Source: Drosophila miranda
Taxonomy: Eukaryota > Arthropoda > Insecta > Diptera > Drosophilidae
Direction: 5' to 3'
Length of the DNA: 64,000 nucleotides
Assembly: GCF_003369915.1 (NCBI RefSeq)
Contig: NW_022881614.1
Coordinates: 21,368,336 to 21,432,335 of the forward strand
Part shown: one piece after another, positions 44,869 through 57,333 of the stretch
How the letters are laid out: each line of letters starts with the position of its first letter
Numbering within the stretch: position 1 is the stretch's first letter
Notes under the pieces: model-generated
What the model saw: only the letters and a program-made list of their open reading frames with translations
The model's database searches: none
Told to the model about the DNA's origin: nothing
Translations under genes and position numbers: made by a program

Positions 44869-45665
44869 TTTTTTTTTTTGTTTTTTTTAATTTTATTTTA
44901 TTAGAAATCAGCTTTACTTATACTATGATCTAATATTAGTGATATTTACATTGGCTTACTACATATTATAAGAGTTTAATGATTAGGTTTATATATACAT
45001 TTTAATGATGTGTTATTCAGCAAATTTTTTTATTTTTTATGTTCAATGGGTGGAGACGTTTGAGTCTGCGTGGGATTTGGGGGTGCAGTAATCCTCTAGC
45101 TGTTTCATTTGGATGGTTAATGAGCCTATCGTTGTATCGACTGCTATGATGGTTTATTTGATCTCCAATTTTTGGGATGAGGAGATCTCTTTCCAGCATT
45201 GTGGTCCGAACAAACCACGGGGCACCTGTCATCGCCCTTAGAGCCTTCGCTTGCATGACTCTGATTTTATTCAGATGCGTCTTCGCTGCACATCCCCAGA
45301 CTTGAATGGCATATGTCCATATAGGGATTATAGTTGCCTTGTACAATATGACTTTATTGCGTAGGGGAAGCTTACTTTTTGAGTTCATGAGCCAGTGCAA
45401 CTTTTTGAGTTTGTTTTGACATTTGATGACTGTAGCTCTGATATGCGGTCCCCAAGTTAGGCTTTTATCGAAGTGGACACCGAGGTAGCAGTGACTGCTC
45501 TTGCGCGGAATTATATTTCCGTTGAAGGTTAGGTCTGGTGGGTGCTTGCTTCTTAAAGTAAAATTTACGTTAACTGACTTTGTTTCGTTAATTGTGATGT
45601 TCCATTTTTTTGCCCATTTTTCCACGGATTCGAGGTAGATTTGAAGTTGTTCAGCAACGGCTCTG
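44869..45665 (-). mobile_element. 5'-truncated jockey-like LINE nested in the LOA LINE
   Basis: Flanked by perfect 13-base target duplications TACGCAACATCGG (44856-44868 and 45666-45678). The poly(A) side is the T-run at 44869. Its minus-strand ORF encodes only the RT C-terminal region. Confidence 0.93.
45017..45660 (-). pseudogene. jockey-like RT C-terminal fragment
   Basis: Contains WAKKWNITINETKSVNVNFT, HCYLGVHFDKSLTWGPHI and PIWTYAIQVWGCAAKTHLNK, typical of the thumb region after RT in jockey-clade LINEs. Open to its natural-looking stop at 45017. Confidence 0.85.
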
Positions 45666-48600
45666 TACGCAACATCGGAAAGCAGGAACAGAACCTTCGT
45701 ACTCGTACGAAAGGGAATCCATTCTTACCTTATGTCTCATTACAGCACGGATGACCTGACGGTTGTGATGCTGGAAAGCGAGGAAAAGCGCCTTCTGGTG
45801 GCTTCCTGCTACATGGCTCACGACAGACCCGCACCACCCGACGAACTCAGGAGCCTGGTGACAGAAGCCGGCACCAAAAACTATCAACTCGTCATCGGGA
45901 CGGATGCCAATGCCCACCACAATGTGTGGGGAAGCACCGACATCAATGATAGAGGTGAGTCACTCTTAGACTTTATACTTTATACTAATCTATATATAGC
46001 AAACGTCGGGGAGGAGCACACCTTCGTAGGTCCGACTTCATCCAACGTGCTAGACCTAACACTAGCAACGCTATCTAGCTGGAGGGTCCTTGAAAGACCC
46101 TCCTTCTCAGATCACAAGTACATTCAGTTTAAGTGCGACTTCAAACATTCTTCGAAGGTAATAGTCTATAGAAACCCCCGGAATACAAACTGGGAAAAGT
46201 TTAAAAAGACAGTTACTTCGAAGCTCGCGAGTCTGGGCACAGTGAAATCCGCGGAGGACATAGAGAAGTCTCTAGAGACCCTATCCAACGCGTTGCTGGA
46301 CGCCTACCACACATCGTGCAAGCCCTCGAGGACGAAGAAGAGGTCCAAGCCACTCTGGTGGAGCCGGGATCTCTCTCTTCAAAGGGACAACCTCAAGGAA
46401 TTCTTTAAGATCGCCAAACAAGCGAACGAAGGGATCGTCTATGAGGAATACAGACTCCTACTCAGGAGCTACAAGAAGGAAATACGTAAAGCACAACGGA
46501 ACTCGTGGAGGACCTTCTGCTCCAACATCGAGAAAGTACCAGAAACCGCACGGCTACGGAAGCTGCTCTCTAAGCAGCCTACCATACAAAGCCAATTAAA
46601 GCTAGATGACGGACAGTGGACAGAGGGCAGTGACGAAGCCCTAACAGCACTAATGGAGGAACATTTCCCTGGTTGCACCGAGGTCGCTGATGCCAAAGAG
46701 CACCAGGACCTAGCAACCGAGGAACAACACCCCCAACAGATTTGTTAACCACCAAGCGAATCCACTGGGCAATAGACTCCTTTGCGGGCACAAAAGCACC
46801 AGGACTTGACGGGATATTCCCAGCCATGATGCAGGTGACCAAAGAGGCGATTACCCCATGGCTCTCCGCAATATTCACAGCTTGTATAAGTACTGGCTAT
46901 ATCCCTATCCAATGGAGAACCTCGAGAGTTGTCTTCCTCCCAAAGGCAGGAAAGTGCAGCCATGCGAGTCCCAAGGACTATAGACCGATAAGCCTTACCT
47001 CCTTTATATTAAAAACGCTAGAAAAGCTGCTGGACTTACACATCAGGAATGAGGTAGGGGGACTGATGTCAACCAACCAGCATGCCTATACTAAAGGGAA
47101 ATCGGTGGAGCCCGCACTACATTCGGTAGTAGCTACCATTGAGAAAGCCCTTCACAATAAAAAGTATGCACTGGGAGTATTCGTGGACATCTCCGGAGCA
47201 TTCAACAACGTGGCTACGGAAGCAATAACAAATTGCCTGGTAGCAACTAATACACACCCAGCAATCAACCTGTGGATAAGGAACCTCCTAGGTTGCAGAC
47301 GGGTGCAATCAGAGTGGGGCACCGCTTCCATGGTGAAAGAGGCACACAGAGGCACACCCCAGGGTGGAGTCCTGTCGCCCCTCCTGTGGAATCTGGTGGT
47401 CGACGACCTCATCAAGAGATACGAAAGGAAGGCCCCAATAATAACAGCTTATGCGGAGGACATAAGCATACTTATTACGGGTGTTTGCCCATCGACCCTC
47501 AGCTCACTTATGCAACGAACACTCAGGGAGATACGCGAGTGGGCGGAAGAAGTAGGACTCAGTATCAACGCGGATAAGACGGACCTCATCCTCTTTACCA
47601 AGAGGTACAAGGTACCGACATGGACCCCCCCGAAGATCAATCAAACTAGGCTAACCCCAAAAACACAAGTCAAATACCTGGGCACAGTACTGGATAGTAA
47701 ACTGGCATGGAAACCCAATGTATTGGAAAGGGTGAAGAAGGCCACCATTGCGCTTTATGCATCCAAGAAGATGCTCAGCAGCACATGGGGCCTATCTCCG
47801 GCTCTGATGCATTGGATTTACATCTCGGTGGTGCGACCAACTCTGCTGTATGGAGCCTTAGTGTGGTGGCAAGCTACTGGAAAGAAAACGTATCATAAGC
47901 TTATGGAAAGGACTCAGCGACAGGCTTTGCTCTGTATTACAGGGGCGCTGAGGTCAACCCCAACAAAAGCACTCGAAACCCTACTTGGAATCGAACCGCT
48001 AGACATCCACGCCCGTCTGACTGCAGGAAAGGCAGCACAACGCCTCATCGCTTCAGGAAATATGTCGCCACAAGAATACGGGCATAGTTCAATTGGAAGG
48101 GAAATGAACAGATCAACTGATTACATGACCCCCCAAACATGCCTCGACGTAAAAACAACTGCATCCTTGGGACCTGAAGACTGGAAAATCGGAAGAGACC
48201 AAACGGAGCACCTCAATATATATACGGACGGCTCCAAAATGGACGGTGGAGTAGGAGCGGGCCTATACTGTACAGACCCTGAGATAAGGCTGTCATATAA
48301 GCTACCGGACCATTGTAGCATATTCCAGGCAGAGGTTTTTGCCATCAGGAAAGCAGCAGAAGTCGCTCTTCTCACTGAAAGAGCACACGATGCGGTCAAC
48401 CTATTCGTCGACAGCCAAGCGGCGATAAGATCCATGCAGTCGTCCGCAGTCAGTTCCAGAAATGTCTTGGCGAGCAGGGAGGCACTAGATACCCTAAGCA
48501 CGACAAAGTCAGTGCGGATCTACTGGATTCCCAGCCACCAGGGCATCGAAGGGAACGAGACGGCGGACGTACTAGCTAAGAAAGGCGTCGGGCTGGCGAA

Positions 48601-49139
48601 TACGAGAACCGAGAACGTGCCTGTCTCCTTCAGAACGCTGCAAAGCGATCTAGAAAAGCAGGCCGGATCACAAACCGAATGTAGGTGGAGGAGTACCACC
48701 GCCTGCAGAACCTCGAAAATCATGTGCAAGGAACGCAATGACAAACTCAGCCACTACCTGCTGCACCTACCACGGAAGGACTGCAGATTATTAGTGGGAA
48801 TATTAACGGGACACTGCCTGGCTGCGGCGCATGCGACAAAGCTAGGAATCACAAACAGAGACAGTTGTAGGAAATGTGACGAACCTGGGGCAACCGAAAC
48901 CCTAGAACATCTCATCTGCAACTGTCCTGCTCTCTTAAGGGCAAGGAGGAGATACCTGGGCGCCCCAGTGCTGGCATCACTGGAAGATGCCTCCAAGAGG
49001 ACGCCACAGCAACTACTGGCCTATGCGAAAAATACCTCGATCCTCGAGGACTTCAAAACCCACTAAACACTGCCGCGACGGTTCATACCCCCCCCATACT
49101 GGCCTATGTGGGGCCCCCTCTGAGGGCCGTCCGGGTCAA

Positions 49140-49155
49140 CCTAACCTAACCTAAC
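49140..49155 (+). repeat. (CCTAA)3 3' end of the LOA LINE
   Basis: Three CCTAA units at the junction with ISY-C. CCTAA is the complement of the TTAGG telomere repeat of many insects, absent from Drosophila telomeres. Here it is a LINE tail. Confidence 0.8.
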
Positions 49156-49902
49156 AGGAGTGCGGATACCAAATTTGGTTACTCTAGCGTTAATAGTCTT
49201 TGAGATTTGTGAATATCCCCAGAGTTTCGGAAGGGGGTGTGGCGAAATTTTGAAACAAACTCATCTCGGTACGATATATTAGGAGTCTGGATACCAAATT
49301 TGGTTGCTCTAGCTTTTCTAGCCTCTGAGATCTAGGCGCTAATGTTTTACTCTAAGCAAAGCCGCCTATGCTACGTGTGTGTTAGAGAGAGACAGGGCGA
49401 GAAAAAATGAAATTGTTTTCTTGATGCTGGCTATATTAATAATACGATCTTATTCAAATTCTGCAGTCTAAAAGATATGGTCATTCTCTACGATTCTGCG
49501 TAGAGATCGTATGGTTTTCTCGTATCTTTAAAATTGTGGATGCCACAGATTTTCGTCTTTTGTGGGGGCGGAAGTGGGCGGGGCGAAGTTTTGAAATATT
49601 TTTGTAGCAGTGACATATCACAGAAGTCTGGATCCAAAACATCGTTGCTCTAGCTCTTATAGTCTTTGAGCACTAGGCGCTGAAGGGGACGGGCAGACGG
49701 ACAGACGGACGGACGGACAGACGGACAGACGGACGGACGGACAGACGGACAGACAGACATGGCTCAATCGACTCGGCTATTGATGCTGATCAAGAATATA
49801 TATACTTTATGGGGTCGGAAACGATTCCTTCTGGACGTTACACACATCCATTTTCACCACAAATCTAATATACCCCAATACTCATTTTGAGTATCGGGTA
49901 TA

Positions 49903-50446
49903 ATTACGTTATATTTTTAAACTTTCAGCTTTTTCAATGTTTTGCGGTCTACACAATTACTGCTAAGAACTTTTAACTAACTCTTAAGTCATTCCTTCTT
50001 TGAATGTAGATAAGTTAAGCGAAATCTACTTTCCCCTCCCAATTCGCGGGTAAACGAACGCAAGTCCGGCCCACAGTTTACAGCATTTTCATTGTTATCC
50101 ATCTCTCTAGCCTTACCTTACCCTCTATATGTATCCATTATTATATATCACTCTATTCACTTCACCCCCGCCACACATACTGTTAAGTAAAACGAAATGT
50201 TTTTCATTGATTGAGGCACATCAAACTACATAAACGCATGTGTTTTAGAACGGAATTTTCTTTTAATAAGCAAATACGAGTATGCAACAATTACAATTAA
50301 CGAAGGGCCCACATTTATTTAGCCATAATCCATTCGAAATGTACATACATTTCTCAGATGTGTTTTGTACAATCCCCCGCCCCCATTGAAATTGAAATAA
50401 ACAAACTAAAGAATTTTAATCTGCATTTTTGTTATTTCGATTGTTA
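49903..50446. other. non-coding AT-rich stretch, right copy of 6568-7110
   Basis: Nearly identical to its left paralogue, with small indels; no gene seen. Confidence 0.5.
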
Positions 50447-52282
50447 GTGGTTTAATTACTAACCATACAGAATATACTCGTAGGTGTGCCAGTTCATACA
50501 CAGGACGTGAGCCCACGCTGTTTTCTCCGCCTTTCCCGTCCGCTTGCCGTCGGTACCTCCTCCGCCGGTGATTCCGCCGTAGCTCCTCGCGCTCTCGGGA
50601 GGTCCAAGGGATGTGCTCTTGGTTGGACTGTGGCAGCCACTGGTTGTCCTACTGCGGGTCATAGCCATTTTCGATTCACGCCCACGGGAAATAATGTCAG
50701 CAACCCTCCCATTCATACGCCGCCGAATCAAACGCTGGGATTCAGCTTCGAGCCGCGTAAGTTAATCAGTATACATATGTAATTGTCGATAATTTTAAAA
50801 TATATCTTCCTTCACAGAGAACTTACGAGTATATACCCTACGCTTTGCCAAATCGAGCCGTACTCGATTTCCCCCTACCAGATGGAGTCCTATCCAAGCA
50901 TTATTCGAGACAGACCGAGGCCCATCCCAACAGGACACAAGCGCACCCCTTGCAAGATCCGAACCCAACAAGCCATCGTCATCCTTCGATCTGGCCATCG
51001 ATAACAAGGACTTTGACTATGGAAACCAAGGGAGGAGGTAGATAGATATAGTTGTTGTTAGGTTTAAGGATATATGTATATATATATTTAGATAGTATAT
51101 GCAAATGTTTTCCACTTATTTATTTATTTATACTAAGCTAAGTTTCGATGAATAAAACTATTGAAAAATCATCCTTGTATGGGGGAGAAAACTAAATATT
51201 TTTGATGGGGGAAAGTGTCCTTGATCCTTGATAAGGACTCCATTAAATCAGGGACATTTTTCCGATCACAGGAAGCAGTCGCACGCCTATATCGGCCCAC
51301 AAATAGACTAGAAAACTAAATGTGTAATGTTGGGGTTGCTGGAGTCCTTACCGAAGGATCAATGAGATTTGTTTAATCCCGGCGGGCAATGGCACGCAAA
51401 TATCTATAGCAAATATCCTTGACCCTTGGTCCTTGATACGGAATGATCGGACTAGAAATTGTGGAGAGAGAATTTCAAAGAAAAGAAATTTTTAAAAACC
51501 CAACGACCTTCTGCTGATTTCTGTTCGCCTGGTATCCCAGATTTGAAATTCTCGTTTTCCACCATTTTGAGCAGCCAAAGAAAATATGAAAAAACTGAAA
51601 AAGAAATTTTAAAAAAACTAGCGCCTTTCTGCTGATTTCTGTTTTCCTGGTATCCCAGGTTTGAGATTCCCGTTTTTGGCTATTTGAGCGGTCACAAGTT
51701 GAAAGTTGTACAACAAAAAAAATTTTTTTACAGCAACTTTTGTTGTGTGTTTTGTGTGGCCCGATCTAGGCGTGCGTACTCGGAATAGCTTCCTTGAACT
51801 AATTCAGTCCTTATCAAGGACCAAGGATCAAGGATATTTGCTACAGACATATATATCTTGTTTTCGCCGTTATTTGTGGCCCGATCTAAACGGGCGACGG
51901 CTTCCCGGAGCCGGAATTGCTTCCTTAATCTAATGCATTCCGTATCAAGGACCAAGGGACCAAGGATATTTGCTCCATACATATATATCTTGTTTTCTCG
52001 CTTATTTGTGAGCCGATCTAGGCGTGCCACGGCCCTCCGGGATCAGAAAAATCTTCTTGATCCTTCGGTAAGGACTCCAGCAACCCCAACATTACACATT
52101 TTCTAGGCTATTTGTGGGCCGATATAGGCGTGCGACGGCTTCCTTTGATCGGAAAAAAGTCCCTGATTCAATGGAGTCCTTATCAAGGATCAAGGACATT
52201 TTTTTTTTTTTTATTTATTTATTAAATTAACAAATTATCTGTTAATAATGGTACTTCGTTACTAAAGGCGGAAAAGGATAAG

Positions 52283-55068
52283 TTAAAAGTTAGCTAAATT
52301 TAAATGATTATAAATATTGCATGCAATTAGTTTAAGAGACAGTTCAGGGGATAGGGTTTGACAGAGGGAGTTATAATTATGGCATAAAACCCTAAAAGGT
52401 TCATGATCAGCATAATTAGACCTACATATGGGTAGACGGATAGGCCTAAAAGTACGGGTAGGTCTGGATGGAACGGCCAAGTCAATCTGACCCAAGAGAG
52501 TTTGGGAGTCAACAGTCCCAAGAAGGAGCTTGTGCACGAAAATTACGCCATTGCATATTCTGCGATGGTGCAACGACGGCAGGTCAATAAGATTTAGCCT
52601 AGACCGGTAGGGTGGCAAGATTCTACCCGAGTCCCAGTTAAAGTTCCGAAGGGCAAAAATTAAAAATTGCTTTTGCACGGATTCAATAACAGCCTGCTGC
52701 TCTTTATACTGCGTGCTCCACACACAAGAACAATACTCCAATATAGGACGTACTAACGAGATGTACAGTTGTTTCGTAACGTACGGGTCGTCAAACTCCT
52801 TGGACCAACGCTTGATGAACGCTAAAACACCCTTAGCTTTATTTACAGTTGCAGCTATATGGGTGTTGAAACACATCTTATGATCAAAAAGGACTCCGAG
52901 GTCATTTGAACTCGAAATTCGCTCAAGGACATGATTTCCTAGAACATATGAGACAAAATGAGGAGCGCGACGGTAAAATGTCATAAGTTTGCATTTGGAA
53001 AGGTTCAGAAAAAGAAGATTAGTTGAACACCAGAGTAAGAAAGACAGATTTTGACATCATCAGCATACATTAGTGTAGTAGAGTTTGTTATAACTTGAGG
53101 AAGGTCGTTCACCAATAAAATAAACAGAATCGGGCCCAGATGACTTCCCTGTGGCACACCTGAAGTAACATTAACAGTATTTGACAACACGTTAGAAAAC
53201 AAAACACGTTGAGTACGGTTAGAGAGATAGGACAAAATCCAATCTAGAAGATTCGTTGGGAACCCTAATAAAGAGAGCTTTTGAATAAGCAGAGCATGGT
53301 TCACAGAATCGAATGCCTTGCTGAAGTCCGTTAAAACTACATCCGTCTGCAAACCAATTTGAAAACCACGGTGGATTAGGTTAGAAAACTCAAGAAGGTT
53401 AGTCGATGTTGAACGATGTCTGAAAAAACCGTGTTGCGACGGAGATATCAAGCTGCAACAAAGATGTTGCAGTTGCCGGGAGACCAGGAACTCAAGAAGC
53501 TTCGGGATGGCGGAAAGCTTTGCGATACCACGATAGTTTTCAATGTTTGATCTTGAACCTTTTTTGTGAAGCGGAATGATGTAGGACTCATTCCAAATTA
53601 CTGGGAGACAAGACTGTTCCAAGGAGAGGTTGAAGAGAAAGGTCAAGGGTTTGCAAAGGGACTGGGCACAGTGTTTTAAGATGCAACTTGGTACTTTATC
53701 TGGACCCGCAGAAAACGATATGTCCATAGATGACAAACCTTCCAGAACAACGCTTTCCTCGAAAAAGGGCAGAAAAATGCTTTTAGCTTGAGGTAGCTGG
53801 TACGGATACGGAGTGGATGCGTTGTCAATATGAGACGAGTACGTTGTTTGGAAAAAGTTAGCGAATAAATTTGCAATACCAACAGCAGAAGCTTCTGTTT
53901 TGTTCTGGTAATGAAGGGACGGAGGAAAAACGTTTGACTTGCGCTTAGAATTAACGAACGAATAGAATTTTTTAGGATCACTACGAAAGTTACTACTACA
54001 TTGTGAAAGGTAATGATTATAACACTGACTATTGACGGCAAGGAACAGAGAGCGAGCGGAGGAGTATAGAGCTAAGGCCAACGTGGAGCCCGACTTCTGG
54101 TACTTTTTATAGAGCCGGGATTTATTATTTTTTAAGTATGACAAATACTTGGAGAACCAGGGAGGCTTGGACGATACAGGTACAGTGATATCTGGAACAA
54201 ACGTATTAAGGGCGGAGTAAATAGAACTATAAAACGAGTTAACAGTTGCATCTATGTTCGGTAATGAATAAAGAAACGACCAATCAACACGCGAGAGATG
54301 TAGATCTAAATCAATAAAGTTTGTTTTGCGAAAACACTTTATGTGACAAGGAGCCATGGAACTGTCAGCACCTCCAGATTGTGTACACTCCAGTGATATC
54401 AACAAAGTTGGATGGTAAGGATCTTCAGGGAGAGATATTGGGCTTGCTCTAGATACAGTAGCAAGAGAACCATCGTTAACAAAAACGAGGTCAAGAAGTC
54501 TGTCCCTAATGTTTTTAACGGCATTAATTTGGACAAGGGAAATATCCGTTAGCCCATTGATAAAGTCATTATGGCAATTGGGAAACAACAGGTTAGCGTC
54601 ATTACAAGGCAGCCAAGAAAGAAATGGGAGGTTAAAGTCCCCCATGACAATAATTCGATCATTGCACCCTAATGTAGAAACAACATTATTAATTGCTGAA
54701 AGGTGGTGTAAGTAAAGCTCAGCATCAGACCTGGGAGGAATGTAAGAGCAGGTTAAATAGAAAAATGCGGAGCCAACACGAACTTTGACTGCAACAAATT
54801 CAATTCCATGAATGTTATTGAATGGGAATAACTCAGATGAGAAAACAGATTTAACTGCAATCAGAACCCCACCTGCAAAAGATGGGCGGTCCATTCTATA
54901 AATAGTGTAACTATCAATGAAAATTTCGTGATCATTGACAGAGGAGTTAAGCCAGGTTTCGGTAAACGCGATGGCATCGAAATCAAAGGACGCGCTATTA
55001 GTATGAATTTGACGCAACTTTCCCAGCAAACTGCGAACGTTCTGATAGTGCATGGAAAAATAGTACAT
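52283..55068 (-). pseudogene. CR1-like LINE ORF2 (endonuclease and RT)
   Basis: 687 codons open from ATG at 55066-55068. Endonuclease: YQNVRSLLGKLRQI, FTETWLNSSV, VMGDFNLPFLSW. RT: IPLHKKGSRSNIENYRGI, LTDFSKAFDSVNH, SGVPQGSHLGPILFI, LMYADDVKICL. A deletion with frame change near 53010 removes part of the region after YADD. The rest continues to 52283 (LGVLFDHKMCFNTHIAATVN; LYISLVRPILEYCSCVWS). Confidence 0.85.
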
Positions 55069-55694
55069 CAGTTTTTTGGAGCATGTTCGGTAATTCTTGG
55101 ATTCGAGTTCGAATCTTTGAGAAGGAACTCATGCACAATTGTATGCTCAGGCCATATTGACGGTTCTAGAGAACAGGATAGTAAAGAATCAGGGAGAAGA
55201 TTTTTAAAGGATGATATGTTGCGCTTATGTTTAAATGTAAATTTAGTCACAACTATATCAACAGGCGAAGTGTTAATTTTAGCGGCAAGATGTTGTTTAA
55301 CATCCTCCGTTGTAGCCTCAGGAATAAGACGAGAAACAAATATTGCTTTCCGAGGGACCACTGCTTTAAGTTGAAGTCCCGAGCGAGATCGAGATGGTGG
55401 AGCCACTCCTAAAAGAGATCTCGGTACAAGGGCAGAGGAATTGGCAGCAATGGCTGTAGCAGGAATTGGAGTAGGAATTGCAGCAGGAATTGGAGCAGGA
55501 ATTGGAGCAGGAATTGGAGCAGGAATTGGAGCAGGAATTGGCAAGACGTCGTCAGCAACCAGCACACCCGCACTAGGAGCACTCACCGCGTCAGAAGTGA
55601 CGGCCACAGAAACTGCAGGGATGGGATTGATGCTGTTGGGGAGTTGGGTGCTCGAAGGAAGCACATTGCTCGGTGTAAAGAACTCCGGAGCCAC
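55068..55694 (-). pseudogene. CR1-like LINE ORF1, 5' truncated
   Basis: About 208 codons. A repetitive IPAP tract lies near residues 52-80, followed by a conserved-looking domain (FVSRLIPEATTEDVKQHLAA; VTKFTFKHKRNISSFKNLLP). Its TGA overlaps the ORF2 ATG in the sequence TGATG. No start codon is present in the retained part. Confidence 0.7.
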
Positions 55695-56363
55695 CGTTTG
55701 CCCAATAAAAAATATTTATTTTTCTCCGCTGTTTGTGAACCAATGTGGGCGTGCCACGTTGTTTTGTAATCTGGATAGTTTCCCCGGTAGAGGATACAGC
55801 AAGGATGGTTTTCCAATAATTTTATTTATCATAACTTAGCTTAACATAAATAAATAAACAAGTGGAAAATATCTTATCTATTATATAAATGAATAGACGC
55901 GTATGTATATCCTTAAACCTAACAACGATATCTATCTAGATTGGTTTCCCGTGGTTTCGAAGGATCGAAGGATGACGATGGCTTGTTTGGTTCGGATCTT
56001 GCAAGGGGTGCGCTTCTGTCCTGCTGGGATAGGACTCGGTCTGTCTCGACTACGCCTCGGTAATGCTTGGTAATGCTGGATGGAGTCCTACATCTGGTAG
56101 GTGGAAATCGAAAACGACTCGGTTTGTGGCAAAGCGTAGGGTACATACTCGTAAGTTCTCTGTGAAGGAAGAGATCATTTAAAATAATCATTATGATTCG
56201 GCGGCTTATGAATTGGGGGGGTTATTTCCGTGAACAAAAAATTCGGCTGCGGCGCTGGTAGCCGAAGACCCTGTGATCTAATCTAGACAGTTCGTTTGCA
56301 ACATGTTCGGTGTATGAACCGGCACATCTACGAATATATACTGTATGGGGTTACTGGTTTAAT

Positions 56364-56979
56364 TGAGATGAGATCGATTGTTGCGCGGAAATACATCGCG
56401 TTGCAATTGGTGAATTCCGCGTCCGCGGTCAAACTGATTGGTATTTTTAGTATTTTCCAGTAGTTTGAAGACGCTTTATGGACTCACCCTCTTCTCCAAT
56501 GCACCAATGTAGAAATCGTGTAGAAATGCCATTTACAGCCATGTCGCAGGACACATCGAATACTAAGGGCTCGCGCACACTATAGCTGAAAGCGGAGCTG
56601 AAATCGGAGCTGATGGCTGACTTATAAGCTCTGAAAAAACAAACACACTGCACCGGTGCAAGTGCGCACATTGCAGACTGAGCTGAGCTGAAGGCTGAAA
56701 AAGCTCGCTGAAATCAGCTCAGCTTAGTTTGATCGATCAAGCATGTTTGTTTTTTCAACAAGCTGATTGCTGATTTTGTTCAAGTGTATTGGTTCATAAG
56801 TGATCGAAAATGGGCTGCAAAACATTGTTAAGCGAAATTACGGTTAACCCAGCGCTGGGGAATAAGCGGAATTATTGAAAATATTTGAATAATAGTTTTA
56901 TTTCTATAATTTCTGGAAGGCGATAAATTAAGCAAAAAAGTTTTATTATTTACCATTTTCATATGTCAATAATAAATAT
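56364..56979. other. spacer upstream of family B right copy with small-element remnants
   Basis: Contains the GGGCTCGCGCACACTATAGC terminal-repeat-like word at 56570, AGCTGAAA/TCAGCT repeats, and 56700-56979 matching 13184-13473. About 300 bases (56393-56700) are missing from the left copy. A 74-codon minus-strand ORF here has no recognised features. Confidence 0.45.
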
Positions 56980-57313
56980 TGTTCAGGCCAGCAGCAGACG
57001 ATTGCCGCGCACTGTGCCAACTTCGTGCGCTCCGGTCTCAACTCGCTCTCGCGCGCTCGGAGGGGCACTCGGGAGACTTTACGACCCACGATCCACCCGG
57101 CGCTCAAGCCATCATGGAGCATAAGGCCTAGTTTTAGTTACGTTTCCCACCCCGCTACAAGCTGTCGTCGTGCACATACGCGCACCTACAGTCCACATAC
57201 ATATATACCGAAATACAAGGAACATATTTATTGGAACAACTCTGACTTCTTCTTTTGGATATTTTCCCACTCGTCGCTGGAAAGCCGCTCCGGTGAGCCG
57301 CCCTCCTACAAAC
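56980..57313 (+). repeat. 5' LTR of family B, right copy
   Basis: About 334 bp, same ends as 13474-13807. The tRNA-Tyr primer site TGGTCCTTCGAGCCGGAT follows at 57316-57333. Confidence 0.82.
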
Positions 57314-57333
57314 ATTGGTCCTTCGAGCCGGAT

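Larger units (their letters stand above)
44679..49066 (+). pseudogene. LOA LINE ORF2 (endonuclease, RT, RNase H)
   Basis: Endonuclease begins LSVLQLNLHKSKVASAELL, is interrupted by the nested LINE (44869-45665), then resumes (VVMLESEEKRLLVASCYM; VIGTDANAHHNVWGS). A frameshift at about 46735 precedes RT (KAPGLDGIFPAMM; FVDISGAFNNV; RGTPQGGVLSPLLWN). The expected YADD box reads AYAEDISIL. RNase H: IYTDGSKMDGGVGAG, DSQAAIRSM, IPSHQGIEGNETADVLA. A C-terminal knuckle (CRKCDEPGATETLEHLIC) ends the protein. Confidence 0.88.
43680..49153 (+). mobile_element. LOA-clade LINE (TRIM/Bilbo-like), nested in ISY-C
   Basis: Two ORFs, the second with endonuclease, RT and RNase H, and a 3' end in CCTAA repeats. 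The ORF1 type and an RNase H in an ORF2 of this kind fit the LOA clade, to which TRIM and Bilbo of the obscura group belong (from memory). It is truncated at the 5' end. A long target duplication was not found; at most CTA is shared. Confidence 0.8.
43283..49902 (+). mobile_element. ISY-C: DINE-1/mini-me element split by a LOA LINE
   Basis: Left part 43283-43679 and right part 49154-49902 are collinear with ISY-A. They include the (GTCY)n tract at 49687-49758 and the closing stem-loop (TATACCC ... GGGTATA). The LINE entered after GATCTA at 43679. Confidence 0.85.
52199..55695 (-). mobile_element. CR1-like LINE inserted in the right inverted repeat
   Basis: Poly(A) end is the T-run at 52199-52212; the 5' end lies inside ORF1. 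ORF2 has endonuclease and RT but no RNase H. The undisturbed target is visible at 9045-9055 in the left copy. A target duplication is not distinguishable because the site is a T-run. Confidence 0.85.
50447..56363. repeat. large inverted repeat, right copy, interrupted by a CR1-like LINE
   Basis: Collinear with 7111-9710 apart from the LINE (about 52199-55695) and a loss of one approximately 120-bp central unit plus part of a tandem unit near 51444. Arms 50486-51440 and 55700-56363 retain inverted complementarity. Confidence 0.75.

Noticed and set aside
49140..49155. Relic of a telomere or interstitial telomeric array
   Set aside because: Only three units, located precisely at a LINE/ISY junction; better explained as the LINE 3' end.
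55441..55700. Plus-strand ORF rich in GAGI repeats, resembling a structural or antifreeze protein
   Set aside because: It is the antisense of the IPAP repeat in the LINE ORF1; no promoter or signal peptide.
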